Origin: Sarocladium kiliense
Lineage: Eukaryota; Ascomycota; Sordariomycetes; Hypocreales; Sarocladiaceae
NCBI GenBank assembly: GCA_030734395.1
Contig: JAUZTG010000029.1
Coordinates: 992,001 to 1,056,000 of the forward strand
Length of the DNA stretch: 64,000 nucleotides
Direction: 5' to 3'
Part shown: in pieces, positions 24,023 through 35,448 of the stretch
Layout of the letters: the number at the start of each line of letters is the position of its first letter
Numbering within the stretch: position 1 is the first letter of the stretch
Notes under the pieces: generated by a model
Seen by the model: the letters and a program-made list of their open reading frames with translations, nothing else
The model's database searches: none
What the model was told of the DNA's origin: nothing
Translations under genes and position numbers: made by a program

Positions 24023-25796
24023 TTAGACCCCAACAGAGCCGCTAGAGTTGATAACCTCCATCAGACGTAGACGCTGCTCCATCAGCGTTCCCATGAGACC
24101 CTGTGCAATCTCCTTTGAATACCCGAACGCGCGGTAGTAGTATTTCCATCCAGAGTAGGACCACCATTTCGTGGCATACCAAGCTGCGACGCCGACAATA
24201 CCGACGCTCGTCAAGCCGAAGGCCCACATGTCCCAGTTCCGAGCTCGCCAAATTGACATCCTGGCGTCTGCGGTTTGGAGATGCATGGGTCGACGGACGA
24301 CACCGTAGTCGTCTACACGGAGCTCGTGGTCGTACATGACTTCCTCGATCAAGTCCGCGGCGCGGTGTTTTCCTCTGCGGGCGGCTACGCGGGCGATGCG
24401 ACGCATGCGGAGGACGTTACGGGAGAAGGAGCCGGTTGGATCGGTGAGGATAGATTCTATGGCGGAGAAGATGGTGGCAGGGGAGAAGTTTGATTTGTCG
24501 AGGGAGAGGCCTACACCTGCGTCGGCGAGGCGGGCAGAGTTGGCGAGCTGATCGAAGAAGTAGCCGATTGCGAGGCAGGGGCAGCCGTGGAAGAGGGTTT
24601 CGTTGGCGGAGGAGCCGCCGCCGTGGGTGAGGAAGAGGACGGTGTGGGGGTGGGAGAGGATGGCGCGTTGGGGGGCGAAGTCGACGATGAGGATTTGGGG
24701 GTCGAGGTCGGAGAGGATGGAGATGGCGGATGTGGAGGAGCCGTCGGCGCGGGGGTAGGAGAGAGTTGTGTCGAAGGAGGCGAGGGCGCGCTTGGGGAGG
24801 GACCAGATTATACCGTTGATGAGGTTTGCGTCGAGAGCGGAGAGGAGAGCGGTTAGAAGGAGGTGAAGGTCGGAGGGGGCGAGGTGGATGTGGGTGCCGA
24901 GAGAGACGTAGAGCGTGCGGGAGTGGGAGGCGAGGAACATGGAGAAGTCTTGGTCGAGAGGGTCGTAGTCTTCACTCAGGATGGGACCGACAGGGGCAAT
25001 GAGCGGGGGAAGATCGCGGGGGACTTCGAGGCCGAAGAAGGAGTTGACCAGGACGAGGTAGTTGGGTTTGGTCTGCGGTGGGAGGTCCCACTTTACGCCG
25101 GCGGCACGGCGCATGCGTTTGGTCCAGCGCAGCCATGAGAGTAGGTCGGGGAGGGCTTTGACGACGACGAGCTCGTTGCGAATGCGGGACGCGAGCGAGG
25201 CGTGTTCGGATGTGAGTGCTGAGGAGTCGATCTGGAAGCCAGGCTGGCCGGGAATGTATGACGCTGGAGCCATGAAGCCGGGCATCTGTGGCCATACGGA
25301 GGCAATTGGGATGGAGAGCTGGTGAAGCATATCCCTCGCAGCAGCATCAGCGAAGAAGTCCGCAAGAATGAAGTCTGGACGTGTATCCTCGTCGAGACAG
25401 ATGGCTAGCAGACGGCGGTAGGTCTCCGGCCAGAGGGAGTCGAAGAGGCGCTTAGAAACGAGCATGGGGGCCATGCCGTGGGAGGGCAGCCAGTCGCGCA
25501 TTCGAGTGTAGTGATCGTGGGCATCTTGAGAGGAGATGGAAGGGCCGACATCATGGGTGAGGGTGGTGAAGGGGGGAGACCAGTGGAGTTGGGAGGTGTT
25601 TGTTGCGAAGTGGATTTCGTGACCGCGGGAGGAGAGGGTGGCGCCGAGTTCGATGACGGGTGCTGGAGGGTTATGAGTATTGAATTTCTGACACTAGAGA
25701 AGAGGGGGAAACGTTACCAGCGTGGGTGTAGCCGCCTCCAGTGACAAGGAGGAGAATTCGTCGTGGAGGGTGGTCGAGGTCGAAGTCTGCGGTCAT
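24023..25796 (-). CDS. UDP-glycosyltransferase (GT1 family), membrane-anchored
   Basis: Predicted 572 aa from exons 25796-25718 and 25662-24023. The first exon encodes the N-terminal Rossmann strand and glycine loop, RRILLLVTGGGYTHA. After splicing it continues as APVIELGATLSSRGHEIHFA, the typical GT1 acceptor-domain start. The UDP-sugar signature lies at about residues 370-398: THGGGSSANETLFHGCP ... FDQLANSARL, with the HGG and the FDQ that contact the nucleotide sugar. A single hydrophobic helix at about 505-525 near the C terminus suggests membrane anchoring, as in ER-type UGTs. There is no clear signal peptide. The acceptor (sterol, lipid, phenolic or xenobiotic) cannot be read from sequence. 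No biosynthetic genes lie next to it. Confidence 0.88.
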
Positions 25797-26092
25797 GATG
25801 GCGGGGTGAATTTCGACAGCCGAGAGGGAGGTGGAGGGAAGGAAAGGCTGAGGGCGATGGCTAGTATTGGATCTGAAGCTTCATGGCTGACGGGAGGTCG
25901 AGCTCAAGGGTGGGAAGCTGGCGTTGAGGGGTGAAGAGTCGAAGGGGTGGTGGAGGAGGCTGCAACAGCTGTGGGATGAGGTGAAGTTGTGGATGATGTT
26001 GGTGGAAGCCGAGGAGCTGAAGCTGGTCGGCCGCAGCCGGAGACCAAGGTCCGAGTGGGGCGGCTCACCCTATACTGTAAGCGGATTGATCG

Positions 26093-26258
26093 TGTTATAA
26101 TGATCGACCTCACTTAATAAGACTTATTATAAGTTATTTATCTAGAATAAGCTAGATTTTGATCTAAGCTTTAACAAATAATAATAATTAAAATAATAAT
26201 AGAAAAAAGTTACATAGCTAGTTATAAATATTTCTCTAGATATATTACTGCTAGTAGT
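26093..26258. repeat. AT-rich island
   Basis: A sharply AT-rich stretch of TAATAA, TTATAA and AATAAT words in otherwise GC-balanced DNA. It looks like sequence altered by repeat-induced point mutation or a decayed transposon end; no coding remnant is readable. Confidence 0.5.
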
Positions 26259-27040
26259 GCATGAAGTTTGTTGTGACCCTCTCTGGTCCGTTTCTCATCA
26301 GATCTTTTGCTAATGAGATTCTATCACCTACTGAGGTCTTTAATCTGCATCATTGACTATATCCAACTTGGGCCTTACAGCTTGCCGGAATACATCATGT
26401 CTCTATTACGGTATCTATAGTCCAATCATGGTCCGCGTATGGTGAAAAGAGAAACTAGCGGACTATGCTGAGAGTTGACAATGAGGGGCAGTAAATGCCC
26501 AGCTGGCAAGTAGAACGACATACTGGGAGGATGGCTATCTATGGCCTATGACCATAATACTCAGTGGTGTTTTCCTGAAAGATATCGCCCAATGCAGACG
26601 GGCGTAGTGAAAGCGGCATAATGCCACGCAAATGAGCGCAGTCCTTGCAGTAGGACCCCACCCGATGTAAAGAGGCGCAAGCGCCGCGGCAGAATCCTAC
26701 CCAAAACAAGCGAGGTTCATTCCGGCTGTCTTGAGAGTCAGGCCTCTATTCTTGGAAGATATTTGATGGCTCGGTAGCGTTGCTCGGCTGCTCTCGCTTC
26801 TCTTTCGTAGCCGAACTTCTCCAAAGTGTTCCGAACACTCTGATTACCTTTGAGAGGTTGATTGAGCTGATTGGATGCATGGACTGCTGCTTACTGGGAT
26901 TAAACCCTGCCCGTGGAATACTAATCTACTTGGTACTACGCCTTTAGTCATCTTCGAGAGAATCGACCATCTTCCGGGTTTAGAAAAAGGGTCTGGCTAA
27001 AGAGTAACGGTGTAGATGTTCGTAAATGTCGCGACAGCCT

Positions 27041-27400
27041 TATGCTTCTTAACTATGCTTAGGTTCTTAGCTGTGTTAAAGCTATATGCGTAATTCTTAT
27101 TATTCTATTACTTAAATGTAAAAAGAAATATAATAGGATTTTTATATAAGTCATTAACCTAATGTTTTAATTAAATGTTGTCATTTGCTTGGAGTATCAT
27201 GGCCGAACAAATGGGACTGAAAGTCACGCACGCAAAAGAGAGGGTGTTGAGTGAAGAGCACCCCAGTACGCTCATGTCTACAGCTAAACGTTTCCACACT
27301 TTTAACCTATTTAATCTCTCATCTAATTATGCCTAGTTATATTCTTAGGTAGATAATAACTGCTTTGGCCCATTCTATAGACCTACGTTAGTTACATTTA
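27041..27400. repeat. paired AT-rich islands
   Basis: Two TA-rich stretches (27041-27178 and 27295-27400) flank about 115 bases of ordinary DNA. Words such as CTTAGGTT and TTAAAGC recur here and in the islands near 32.7 and 57.3 kb, hinting at one decayed repeat family. Confidence 0.45.
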
Positions 27401-27951
27401 CAACACGAATCACTGCATCACGAATTGGCTAAAGGCGATGCATTAGGGTAGTGTGTGGTGGGTAAGATGGATTATTAGAGAAAGATTTGATTTAGTGGAC
27501 AATGCTTGTTGCCTTAATATACCCTTGTTGGTGTTCGTGAATTGAGCACGAATCCTACAAAGCCCGTCGACTCATCGGAACCTGTGCCGAACAACAAGCT
27601 CACGCTGTCACGATACCTACGAACCAGTAAGCAGTGGGTCGAGACGCTGAAGCGCCTGAGCCTGCCCTACACGGAGTGCAATTAGGGTATTACATACCTC
27701 GACCCCTCGTTGATATGGGTGAGTGTTGTCAACCTTGTGTTAAGGCTCACTAGAAGAATGAATAACTGAACCAAGGCCCGGGAATCAAACAAAAGGACCA
27801 TATTGCCGCCCTCTGCGACTTGACAGGTCTGCTGCGCGGAGCCACGACGTTTGAGGGGAGGATGACACTTTGCCTTGAGGCTAGCCGAGAAGCTGCTTTG
27901 GAACTGAAACAAAACCAGAATCTCAATATCTATGTTTCTATAAGAACAGGT

Positions 27952-29524
27952 CTAAGTGAGAGCGACACCAGAAGCGGCCAAGGTGACGTAGAACAGCTTG
28001 GTCTGTCCTGTGATGATCATGCGACCCTTGCCAGCAAACTGGAAGTTGGCCGCAGTGGTACCTGTGTAGATCTTGCCGATGAGCTTGCCCGAGGTGTTCC
28101 AGACGTGGACACCGTCACCGCAGCCCGAGTAGACGCGGCCCTTGGAGTCGGTGTGGACACCTTTTCAGATACGTTAGCCCCTTCGCACTCGAAATGCCTT
28201 GTAAGCTATATAAGGTGGACTCACCGTCGGGGATGAAGGACGGCACGTAAGCAAACGTCTTGCGGTTCTCCCATGTACCGTCCTTGTTTACGTCGAATGA
28301 GTAAACAGAGGCTGGGGAAGACAGGTTGCGGCCGTAGAAGCCCAGAGCGATGCCAGTATCGGTCACGTACGCGCGCTTGCCGTCGGGTGAGAAGGTGATG
28401 CCTCCACTGAGTGTAAGCGTACTTAGAAGCAAATTGGGAATACCATTAAAACTAACCATTGGGAAGCGTGAAGTCATCTGCGACTACTGCAACGGCACCA
28501 GAATTGAAGTTGTAGCGGTAAACCTGGTTGCGCAGACCAGGAACTGGGCGGAAATCCTGTAGGTAACCGTAGAGAGTGTCGGTGAAGTATACCTCGCCGT
28601 TACTCGGATGGACAACCACGTCATTGAGTGAGTTGAATTGACGACCGAAGTAGTTGTTCAAGAGCGCTGTTCGTTATTAGTCTTATCCCGTTCCTTGAGC
28701 ATGCGGGAGACGTACTTGTGGTGTTGTAAGGTGCCTTCGGGTTCATGAGATAGAGCGCCGAGGCAACATCATCACCCTGACCTTCACCTGCAAAGATGAT
28801 CTGACCCTTGTAGTTGGTGCCGCCTATCAGATGTTAGCCGACAACCGACTCTAAGGCCGCAGTGAAAATGGAACTTGACACACCATTAGGGTTGATGACT
28901 TGGGGGTTAGCTGTGTCAACAACGGTCACTGGAGCAGCAGCGAGAGTTCCCTTGCGGACCTGCTCGGCTTCGGCGAGTGAAATCTTCTGGATGATAGAAG
29001 ACTTGTTCAGTCCAGTTCCTGCAGCGGGGGCTCCCGCGTTCTGGACGAAGAAAACTTCATCCGCTGGGGGGGACCTAGTACGACAAGTCGCCAGGTCAGA
29101 GATGAGGCGAGAACCGGGAATAGTGATGTTGCGAGCTTCTCTTACCAAACGACTGCCTCATGGAAGATAGGATCCGTGTCAGAAGTCGCGATCAAGGTGA
29201 GAGACGGGCTTTCTCCAATCACATCGTAGAACTCGTCATCGTAGATATGGAATGGCTTGGCAAGCAGCGACTCCTGCGTTACCCCAGGCCAAAGGAACAC
29301 CTGCGTTTCGTTCAGCACAACATCACGCAAAGGATGGATGGAACGGGGCGTACCGTCGAGTCATTAGCCTCAGCGGGGGGAGGGACGAAGTCTAACACGT
29401 TGAAGACCTTCTGGTCGATGATCTGAGCGGTGGATGGAACGCTGTCGGCCGAGACGCCCCAGACTGGGCCGAGGGCCGCGGGGCCAATCAAGGCCGTGAC
29501 GAGGACAGCGATGGCGGAAGGCAT
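27952..29524 (-). CDS. secreted SMP-30/gluconolactonase-like lactonase
   Basis: Predicted 406 aa from seven exons: 29524-29354, 29300-29146, 29074-28884, 28823-28716, 28666-28457, 28401-28225 and 28160-27952. All introns are 50-72 nt and all phases agree. A signal peptide opens the protein (MPSAIAVLVTALIGPAALG). The body is an SMP-30/gluconolactonase beta-propeller, recognised from SLNDVVVHPSNGEVYFTDT, the GITFSPDGKRAYVTDTG repeat and the DSKGRVYSGCGDGVHVW blade; the Asn and Asp in these repeats are the usual metal ligands. Family members hydrolyse sugar lactones or other lactones. The signal peptide and NXS/T sites (for example in ANDST) indicate secretion. The exact substrate is unknown. 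The exon 6 acceptor (GGAG) is the only one that keeps the frame. Confidence 0.92.
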
Positions 29525-31305
29525 GGTGACAGAGGCGCCGAAAGGGGTTCAAGGGAAGAGAGTGCAACGTCAGTGACAATCAGAAGACACCAAAGCGAGA
29601 GCGATTGGCGACGGCCGGCAATTTATCGACGCCTAGTGGTGTTGTGGCGTAGCCTTGGGCGAGATGAGAAATGTCCAAGACTGGGTCTACCAACACAACG
29701 ACAGTCGTCATTACCGACGCCGCCGCGTTGCATTCACGGACAATTAAATGAAGATTCTAGGCCCAGCGGTGTAATCGACACCGAGTCATATTCCCTTCAC
29801 GGGAGGTGATCCCTAGGGCTTCATTTACACCTAGTCCTTGTCTTTTAGCTCAAACTCTCCGTTCAGCTGCCATCTCCCCAGGATCCTGCCCTGGAAAGGT
29901 GCCCATATACCACCGGAAGATCCAACATGGATGCCACGCGGGTGGAGAACATCAATCGAGAAGAACCTGTCTGGTGCATTAGAACCTCTGGTAGAACCCT
30001 CCGTGCCCTTAATGCAGCACCATCGTAGCCAAGCCGGCAGCTGTGGACGGCATGCCGCGACGTGGGTCCAAAGTTTATTGCCCAACCTGGCAGGTCGCCA
30101 TGGCGTTCTCTGGAGTAACCACAAGCGGAGTGCTATGGATGATCTACTACTGCCCAGGTCTCTGTAGTAGATCCTGACCCTGATCAAGTGCTAGGATTGA
30201 GACATCAGTATGACCTGCAGCTTCCGGTCACGTTCTGGAAGTCTTGACGCTACCATCGAGCTGTGTAAGGAGATGGACCCTGTCTAATCGTGAGTGCTCC
30301 CGAGCCCCATCCCATTGGGCTTCGTGCTCAACAACAATCCGGACGGAATGATGGGAAACAAACGGCTAGTGGGCGGTAAAAAAAAAAGCCTCACCGAAGC
30401 AACTGCCGTAGCGGCATCCCCAATGCCAGCTTGGGCACCTTGGAGTTGTGCACAGACCCCCAGCTTTCTCTATTGTCTTCCATAGATGATGCTGACATTC
30501 AGGTTCTGCCCACGCGCGCTGAAGCGGTAGCATCTTTGCGAAAGTTGCAGTGCACGAGAACGGGAGCATGGTATGGACTTGATCAGTGGGACGGATGGTG
30601 TTTCTACTTCCCCAGCTATCGCAAGTTGCTTCTTAGCGAGCATTCGGTGGCCACGAGGTACCTCCGCCCCAGTGATCTTCATTTACATGCTCCACCCCCA
30701 GCCTGTGAACCTTGAAAGGTTAACTTTTCATCAGTAGTATGTTTTTAAGTTGCGGGCCAACTCCTCAGAACAGGAGGCAGCTTCGCCCGCACCGCCCAGC
30801 ACCACTGATAGAGTTCAGCTACATGTCTAAACCAGCTTCGCGTCCCTCATGCTCGTCCTTGCAACCCTGGCCCCCTTGCCACACCAAAGACCCCCCCGCG
30901 TGAACTTTAACTACTTAGTTGTACCAAATATCTCCAAAGTCACAACCAACAGCAAACTCAATACACCCGCAGCGAGTAAGGGGCATGAATTACCCTGCGG
31001 GTGCCTGTGGTAGAGCCGAAACGCACTCCAATGTCCTCGGCTGCAGGTGAACCGACTCGCAGTCGTCGCGCCGCTCATGCACGCGGTCAAAGCTGAATCA
31101 AGTCCAGTCGAGGCGAAAACGTGGCTGTCCTATAATCATGGGCTGATACTACACTGAGGCATGGCGCCCCTTTTTCAATCCGGCCTCTTTTAACCCCCTT
31201 CGCCGGAGTTGTTAGACTTGGACCTACTGAAGGAGCCAAGACTCACCATCTCGTTGTTCACTTGTCCCCTAGACTCGAGAGCTCTTCGTCGTCCTACGCA
31301 GCAAC
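29525..31305. other. intergenic region, divergent promoters
   Basis: About 1.8 kb between the divergent lactonase and DUF7703 genes. Short frames on both strands have no domain. A run of ten A lies at about 30379. Confidence 0.4.
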
Positions 31306-32427
31306 ATGGCCAGTATTGACATCAACTCCCAGGCGGCTAACATCGTCATCGCTGTCTTCCTCAGCGTTGCACTTTACAACTTCCTCGAGCTTAACCTCTC
31401 CTCCTTCAACACCTTCAAAAGGCGGAATGGACTCTACTTCTGGAGCTTCACCATCGCAACATGGGGCATTGCCTTCAACGCGGTCGGCTATCTTCTACGA
31501 CATTTCGCGCGTCGAGTACCGCCTAACGTCTATGCTACCTTGATCCTGATAGGCTGGTGCACCATGATCACCGGGCAATCGGTCGTGCTGTACTCTCGAC
31601 TGCATATCGTTCTGCACAAGCGGACCTGGCTCCGCGCCGTTCTGATAATGATCATTGTAAACGCGACTTGGCTGCATCTCCCGGTTATCGTACTGGTGTA
31701 CGGCGTGAACTCGAGCAATCCGACACCGTTCGAGACACCCTATTCGATTTTCGAAAAGATCCAGCTCAGTGTCTTCTGTGTGCAGGAACTCATCATCTCG
31801 GGACTTTATGTCTGGGAGACGATCAAGTTCCTCCGCCAGGAGAGGACTATCGGCAATACCAAAACCCGCCAGGTGATGAACCATCTGATCTACGTCAACA
31901 TTTTCGTCATATTGCTGGACTTTACCATCCTGGGCCTCGAGTTCGCCAGTCTGTACGAGATACAGACAGCATGGAAGCCACTTGTTTACAGCATCAAGCT
32001 CAAACTTGAGTTCACCATCCTCAACCGCCTTGTCGACCTCACGCGCAACGGAAGAAGCGGCAACTCGTATTCACACAGCAGAACCGGCCAGCAAAACGAA
32101 GGTGTGGCGTTGTCGACGCTGAGGAAGACCGCTCCGCAGCGTTCCATGGCTCAGGGTGTCGATGAGCCCATGCAGTACGAGGTTCACGTCGGGCGCGGGG
32201 CCACAGCACAGAATCCTCTTGATGCTCAGAAGCGAGAGGTCAAGATGACGACGGAGATCCAGATTCAGACCCAAGATCGGAGGAGGAGCAACGCTAGCTT
32301 GGCAGAGAGCGGCACAGAGATTTTGGCCGAGTCGAAAAAAAGCCAGGGCATTGAAACAGGAAGTGCGTCTTCGGTCTCATCTGAAGTGAATTATGCGAGG
32401 TATGAGAGCCAACCTTGGAAGCCATAA
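31306..32427 (+). CDS. DUF7703-type seven-helix membrane protein
   Basis: Single exon, 373 aa. The first 245 residues contain about seven hydrophobic helices, beginning with NIVIAVFLSVALYNFLEL and including LILIGWCTMITGQSVVLYSR, AVLIMIIVNATWLHLPVIVL and IFVILLDFTILGLEFASLYE. Conserved loop features include the YSRLHIVL segment after helix 3. The remaining 125 residues are a hydrophilic, Ser/Gln-rich cytoplasmic tail. The layout matches the fungal DUF7703 family of integral membrane proteins, whose role is unknown; a receptor-like function is sometimes suspected but not shown. ATG 31306 has a good context (AACATGG) and immediately precedes the first helix. Confidence 0.85.
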   Translation: MASIDINSQAANIVIAVFLSVALYNFLELNLSSFNTFKRRNGLYFWSFTIATWGIAFNAVGYLLRHFARRVPPNVYATLILIGWCTMITGQSVVLYSRLHIVLHKRTWLRAVLIMIIVNATWLHLPVIVLVYGVNSSNPTPFETPYSIFEKIQLSVFCVQELIISGLYVWETIKFLRQERTIGNTKTRQVMNHLIYVNIFVILLDFTILGLEFASLYEIQTAWKPLVYSIKLKLEFTILNRLVDLTRNGRSGNSYSHSRTGQQNEGVALSTLRKTAPQRSMAQGVDEPMQYEVHVGRGATAQNPLDAQKREVKMTTEIQIQTQDRRRSNASLAESGTEILAESKKSQGIETGSASSVSSEVNYARYESQPWKP

Positions 32428-33088
32428 ATCAACATCTCGGATGCCAAAGACACATGAGGATCTCGCGCCACGGACAGTCTGCATGTCAAGGATTATTCCT
32501 ACCTAGGAGTGAATAGTGATGAATGCACTGGGAAGATTGCGATAAACTTACACACATTTTAATGGTATTATAGTCTCTATTGTATATGGTCCTATCCCTC
32601 AAGTACGTCCTCGACGGGCACCCGTGTCTTTGAACAGCACACATTGAGCTAGCTGAGAGACAAGGCATCTTAAGACCCTAGGAATATGTTAGCGACTATA
32701 TTATGGCCTAAATGGGGACCTAAAATAAGGCTAAAAACTCAGCTTAGGCTTTAATTACCTAAGCTTAGCCCTAGATTATATTCTGCTTAGGTTAAAGCAT
32801 CGCCAGCTCAGGATCTACGCCAGAAACGGATTTAGACAGTCAGATCTGTCGGAGGTGACTATTGCGGTAGGTGATCTGGGATGCCATGAGGGCTGAAGGA
32901 CGGAAACCGGTGATAATTCATGGGTGATAGTCACTACTGATCGACTAATTGGGTCACTGTCGGGCGTCTGGGTCTGGGTTTGGGTCGCATGCAGGGGGAC
33001 AATAGAAGCAATGAAGAATCACGAAGGAGGATTCCCTTTCCTTGGCTGTTAAGAAATGTAAGTCTTTCTTACTAGAGTACTTAACTCT
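32428..33088. other. intergenic, convergent 3' ends, AT-rich patch
   Basis: About 660 bases between the DUF7703 gene and the transporter, which converge. It includes a TA-rich patch at 32680-32800 with CTTAGG/CCTAAG words in both orientations, similar to the islands near 27 and 57 kb. Confidence 0.45.
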
Positions 33089-34924
33089 CTAAGCCCTGCT
33101 CGTAGTCTCAACATGAACTGGGTTCACTTTATCAAGGGCTTGCCCACCTTCAAAGTCGCCGGTCACGGCATTCGGATTTTCTGCTTCCTGCGCAACCTTG
33201 TGGAAGCGTCGCGCAGGGATACCAGACGCATAGAGCTCGTCGAGCCTCTTGAATGACAGCCCTTTAGTCTCCGGAAAGAGATACCAGCCTCCTATGCCTG
33301 CAATCAACCCAGTGCCCAGGAAGATGAAGCCAACCTTGCCCCCCAGGTTCCCAGCGTCGGGATTGATCATGTATGGGACGGTGAATTGCATGATCAAGCC
33401 CCAGACTGAGTTCGTGATTGTGATTAGGCCCTGAGTAGCAGCACGAAGGCGCATTGTAGCAATTTCAGATGCTAACACGAAGCCAGTGGCGCCGATGGAC
33501 AGCTGATATATCATGGCCCAAACGTACAACATGCCCACAATACCCCAGCTCGCCCGGACCTTGTTGGGCACACAGCCCAGGATGCCGATAATGAGAAGCA
33601 TCAAGCACAGCACGAACTGCGGCTTCACAATCAGGAAACGGCGGCCAAAGATCTCGGTGAGTGGGAAAGCGGCTGTGGAGGCGATCAACATAACGACGTA
33701 GAGAGCGATCGAGGCAGCGAAGTAGTCTTTGATACCGATCAACTCGAAGAAGTATGTAGCGTAGCCAATGACGAAAGTGGCACCGATCATTTGTTGAGCG
33801 GAGGCAGCAAAGATGGCAGTGAAAGTGCGCATGCGGTTAACCTTATTGAAGCACTCTGCCTCCATACTGATGTCGACGCCAAGGAACTTGGTAGGCCGAT
33901 TGCTACCATCCTCGCCATTGTGAAGCTCGTTGGTCATTCGGATCTCGTGCTCTATGCGTGCCGTCTCAATTTCGTAGAATTCGGTTTCGGTGAAGCCGTA
34001 GATCCGGCGGAGAGCACGCTTCGCTTCCTCGACACGGCCACGGCGGACAAGCCAGTACGGCGACTCAGGAAAGAACGGCCAGACAACCATCAATATCACT
34101 GCTCGAGACACATCAGTTTACGTTCAGAAGAGACCTCTTCAAGGCGTCAATGTTGAAGGTCAACTTACGTGGAAATATGTACATGGCAACAACAGGCAGC
34201 CACCACTGCCATAGGCCGTTGATGTGGCTGCTTCCCTGCGAGACCACTACGATAGCAGTCTGACCAAGCACTATGCTTGTGTTGAAGAAGCAGAGGAAGA
34301 ATCCCCGAAGCTCGGGACGGCACGTCTCTCCGATCCAAAGGGGAGAGATGGTGAACATCATGCCGATCGCTATGCCGTTGACACCCCGACCAGCCAGGTG
34401 GACCTTCCAGTCTGAAGCGAGCTGCTGCAGGATGACACCAGCAACAGAGATGATGGACGCTGCGAGGATCCCCCATTTCCTGCCGAACTTGTCGAGCAGC
34501 GGTGCGAAGATGAAGGTAGAAACAACCTCTGTGGCTGGGGCAATGGCATTCCACGAAGACAGATAGAGGGCAGGGATGAGGTAGCTTCCATCATCTTGAA
34601 GGACGCCAAATTTGCGTTTGAATTCAGGGAGGGCGGCGAGTTGGCCGCCGGCCACGATATCAAACCCCTGCATCACAACTCCCATGGAGATCCATAAGGC
34701 TGATGGATATGTCAGCACAGGATCATAGAATGCATGACATGCGTGTTAAGCATGTAGAGGATATGTTTGCCCTTACCCCAAAGAGCAAATCGAGACTGTG
34801 ATCGCAGGATCGCCCACTTGTTGCGCGGGTCCACGACCGAATAATCGACCCTACGCAGATAGAATCAGTATGTGAAGAATGAAGTCCGATTGTTGAAGTA
34901 GACCTACCCATGTATGAGAACCAT
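33089..34924 (-). CDS. MFS sugar transporter (sugar porter, maltose/sucrose-permease type)
   Basis: Predicted 543 aa from exons 34924-34908, 34850-34777, 34699-34169 and 34098-33089. The 17-nt first exon codes for MVLIH and part of a Gly codon. Family 2.A.1.1 signatures are present: FGRKWG after helix 2, R(G)VNGIAIG in helix 4, PESPYWLVRRGRVEEAKRAL between helices 6 and 7, and PETKGLS at the end of helix 12. Twelve hydrophobic segments are visible. Fungal members with this pattern include proton symporters for maltose and other alpha-glucosides, and some carry sucrose. It is transcribed divergently from the GH32 gene across 524 bp, which strongly suggests co-regulated uptake of the enzyme's substrate or product. 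Confidence 0.93.
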
Positions 34925-35448
34925 GATATCCTAAAGAAGGTGGTCGCTTAGCGATTATCAGAAGAACAGAAATCTCAGCAAGCTTATGCTGTGTTGGAGT
35001 AAAGTGCACGAGGCGCTGCGTCTGAAAAGAATATAGCCTGGACGCGAGGGACCAAGATGCTTATATAGCTGAAGCCACAAACAACATTGTCGGCACGAGC
35101 GGCGGAATCGAGACACCTCAGATGCTTGATGCGGCTGTCTTTGTGTAGTATGGGGTACGATCATGGGGTATACATTCGACGTCTGGAGATCCGGGGTTTC
35201 CTCATGGCCGGACAAGCTGTATCAAGCTAAGGGCTAGACCTGTGGACACCAGGCTAGAGCATCCTAGCGACTGGTGATCCCCACATGTTGGCTCCGGGGA
35301 TGGGCTACCAGTGGACTGGGATCTGGGGGGCTTGCAGGTATTTCGCGGAGGTAGACTTTTGCTCCGCGGTGACCTTTGTCGGTGGCGCTTTGATCGAGTC
35401 CAAGCGGAGATACAGACCTCTCAGGTGCGACCTTGTATGTAGTTAGAC
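34925..35448. promoter_or_regulatory. bidirectional promoter of transporter and GH32 genes
   Basis: The 524 bp between divergent starts contains a TATA element for the transporter at about 35061-35068 (TATATAAG on the minus strand). It also has one copy of TCGCGGA at 35343-35349, with a one-mismatch copy (TCCGCGG) at 35363-35369. The same 7-mer is repeated four times in the promoter of the adjacent regulator/GH172 pair. Confidence 0.55.
35343..35369. promoter_or_regulatory. candidate regulator-binding motif pair
   Basis: TCGCGGA at 35343-35349 and TCCGCGG at 35363-35369 both contain the CGG/CCG triplets contacted by Zn2Cys6 factors. They lie 80-106 bp before the GH32 ATG at 35449. Assignment to the neighbouring regulator is inference from the shared motif. 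Confidence 0.45.

Larger units (their letters stand above)
25797..27951. other. gene-poor region with AT-rich islands
   Basis: About 2.15 kb between two minus-strand genes. The first 300 bases are the leader/promoter of the glycosyltransferase. The rest has no convincing frame and is punctuated by TA-rich islands at 26093-26258, 27041-27178 and 27295-27400, separated by ordinary-composition DNA. Confidence 0.5.

Noticed and set aside
24587..25138. Gly/Glu/Val-rich plus-strand frames
   Set aside because: Antisense shadows of the glycosyltransferase exon.
34099..34168. Apparent break of the MFS transporter into two reading frames
   Set aside because: A 70-nt GT...AG intron joins ...AMYIFP to LILMVVWPFF in phase; no frameshift is needed.
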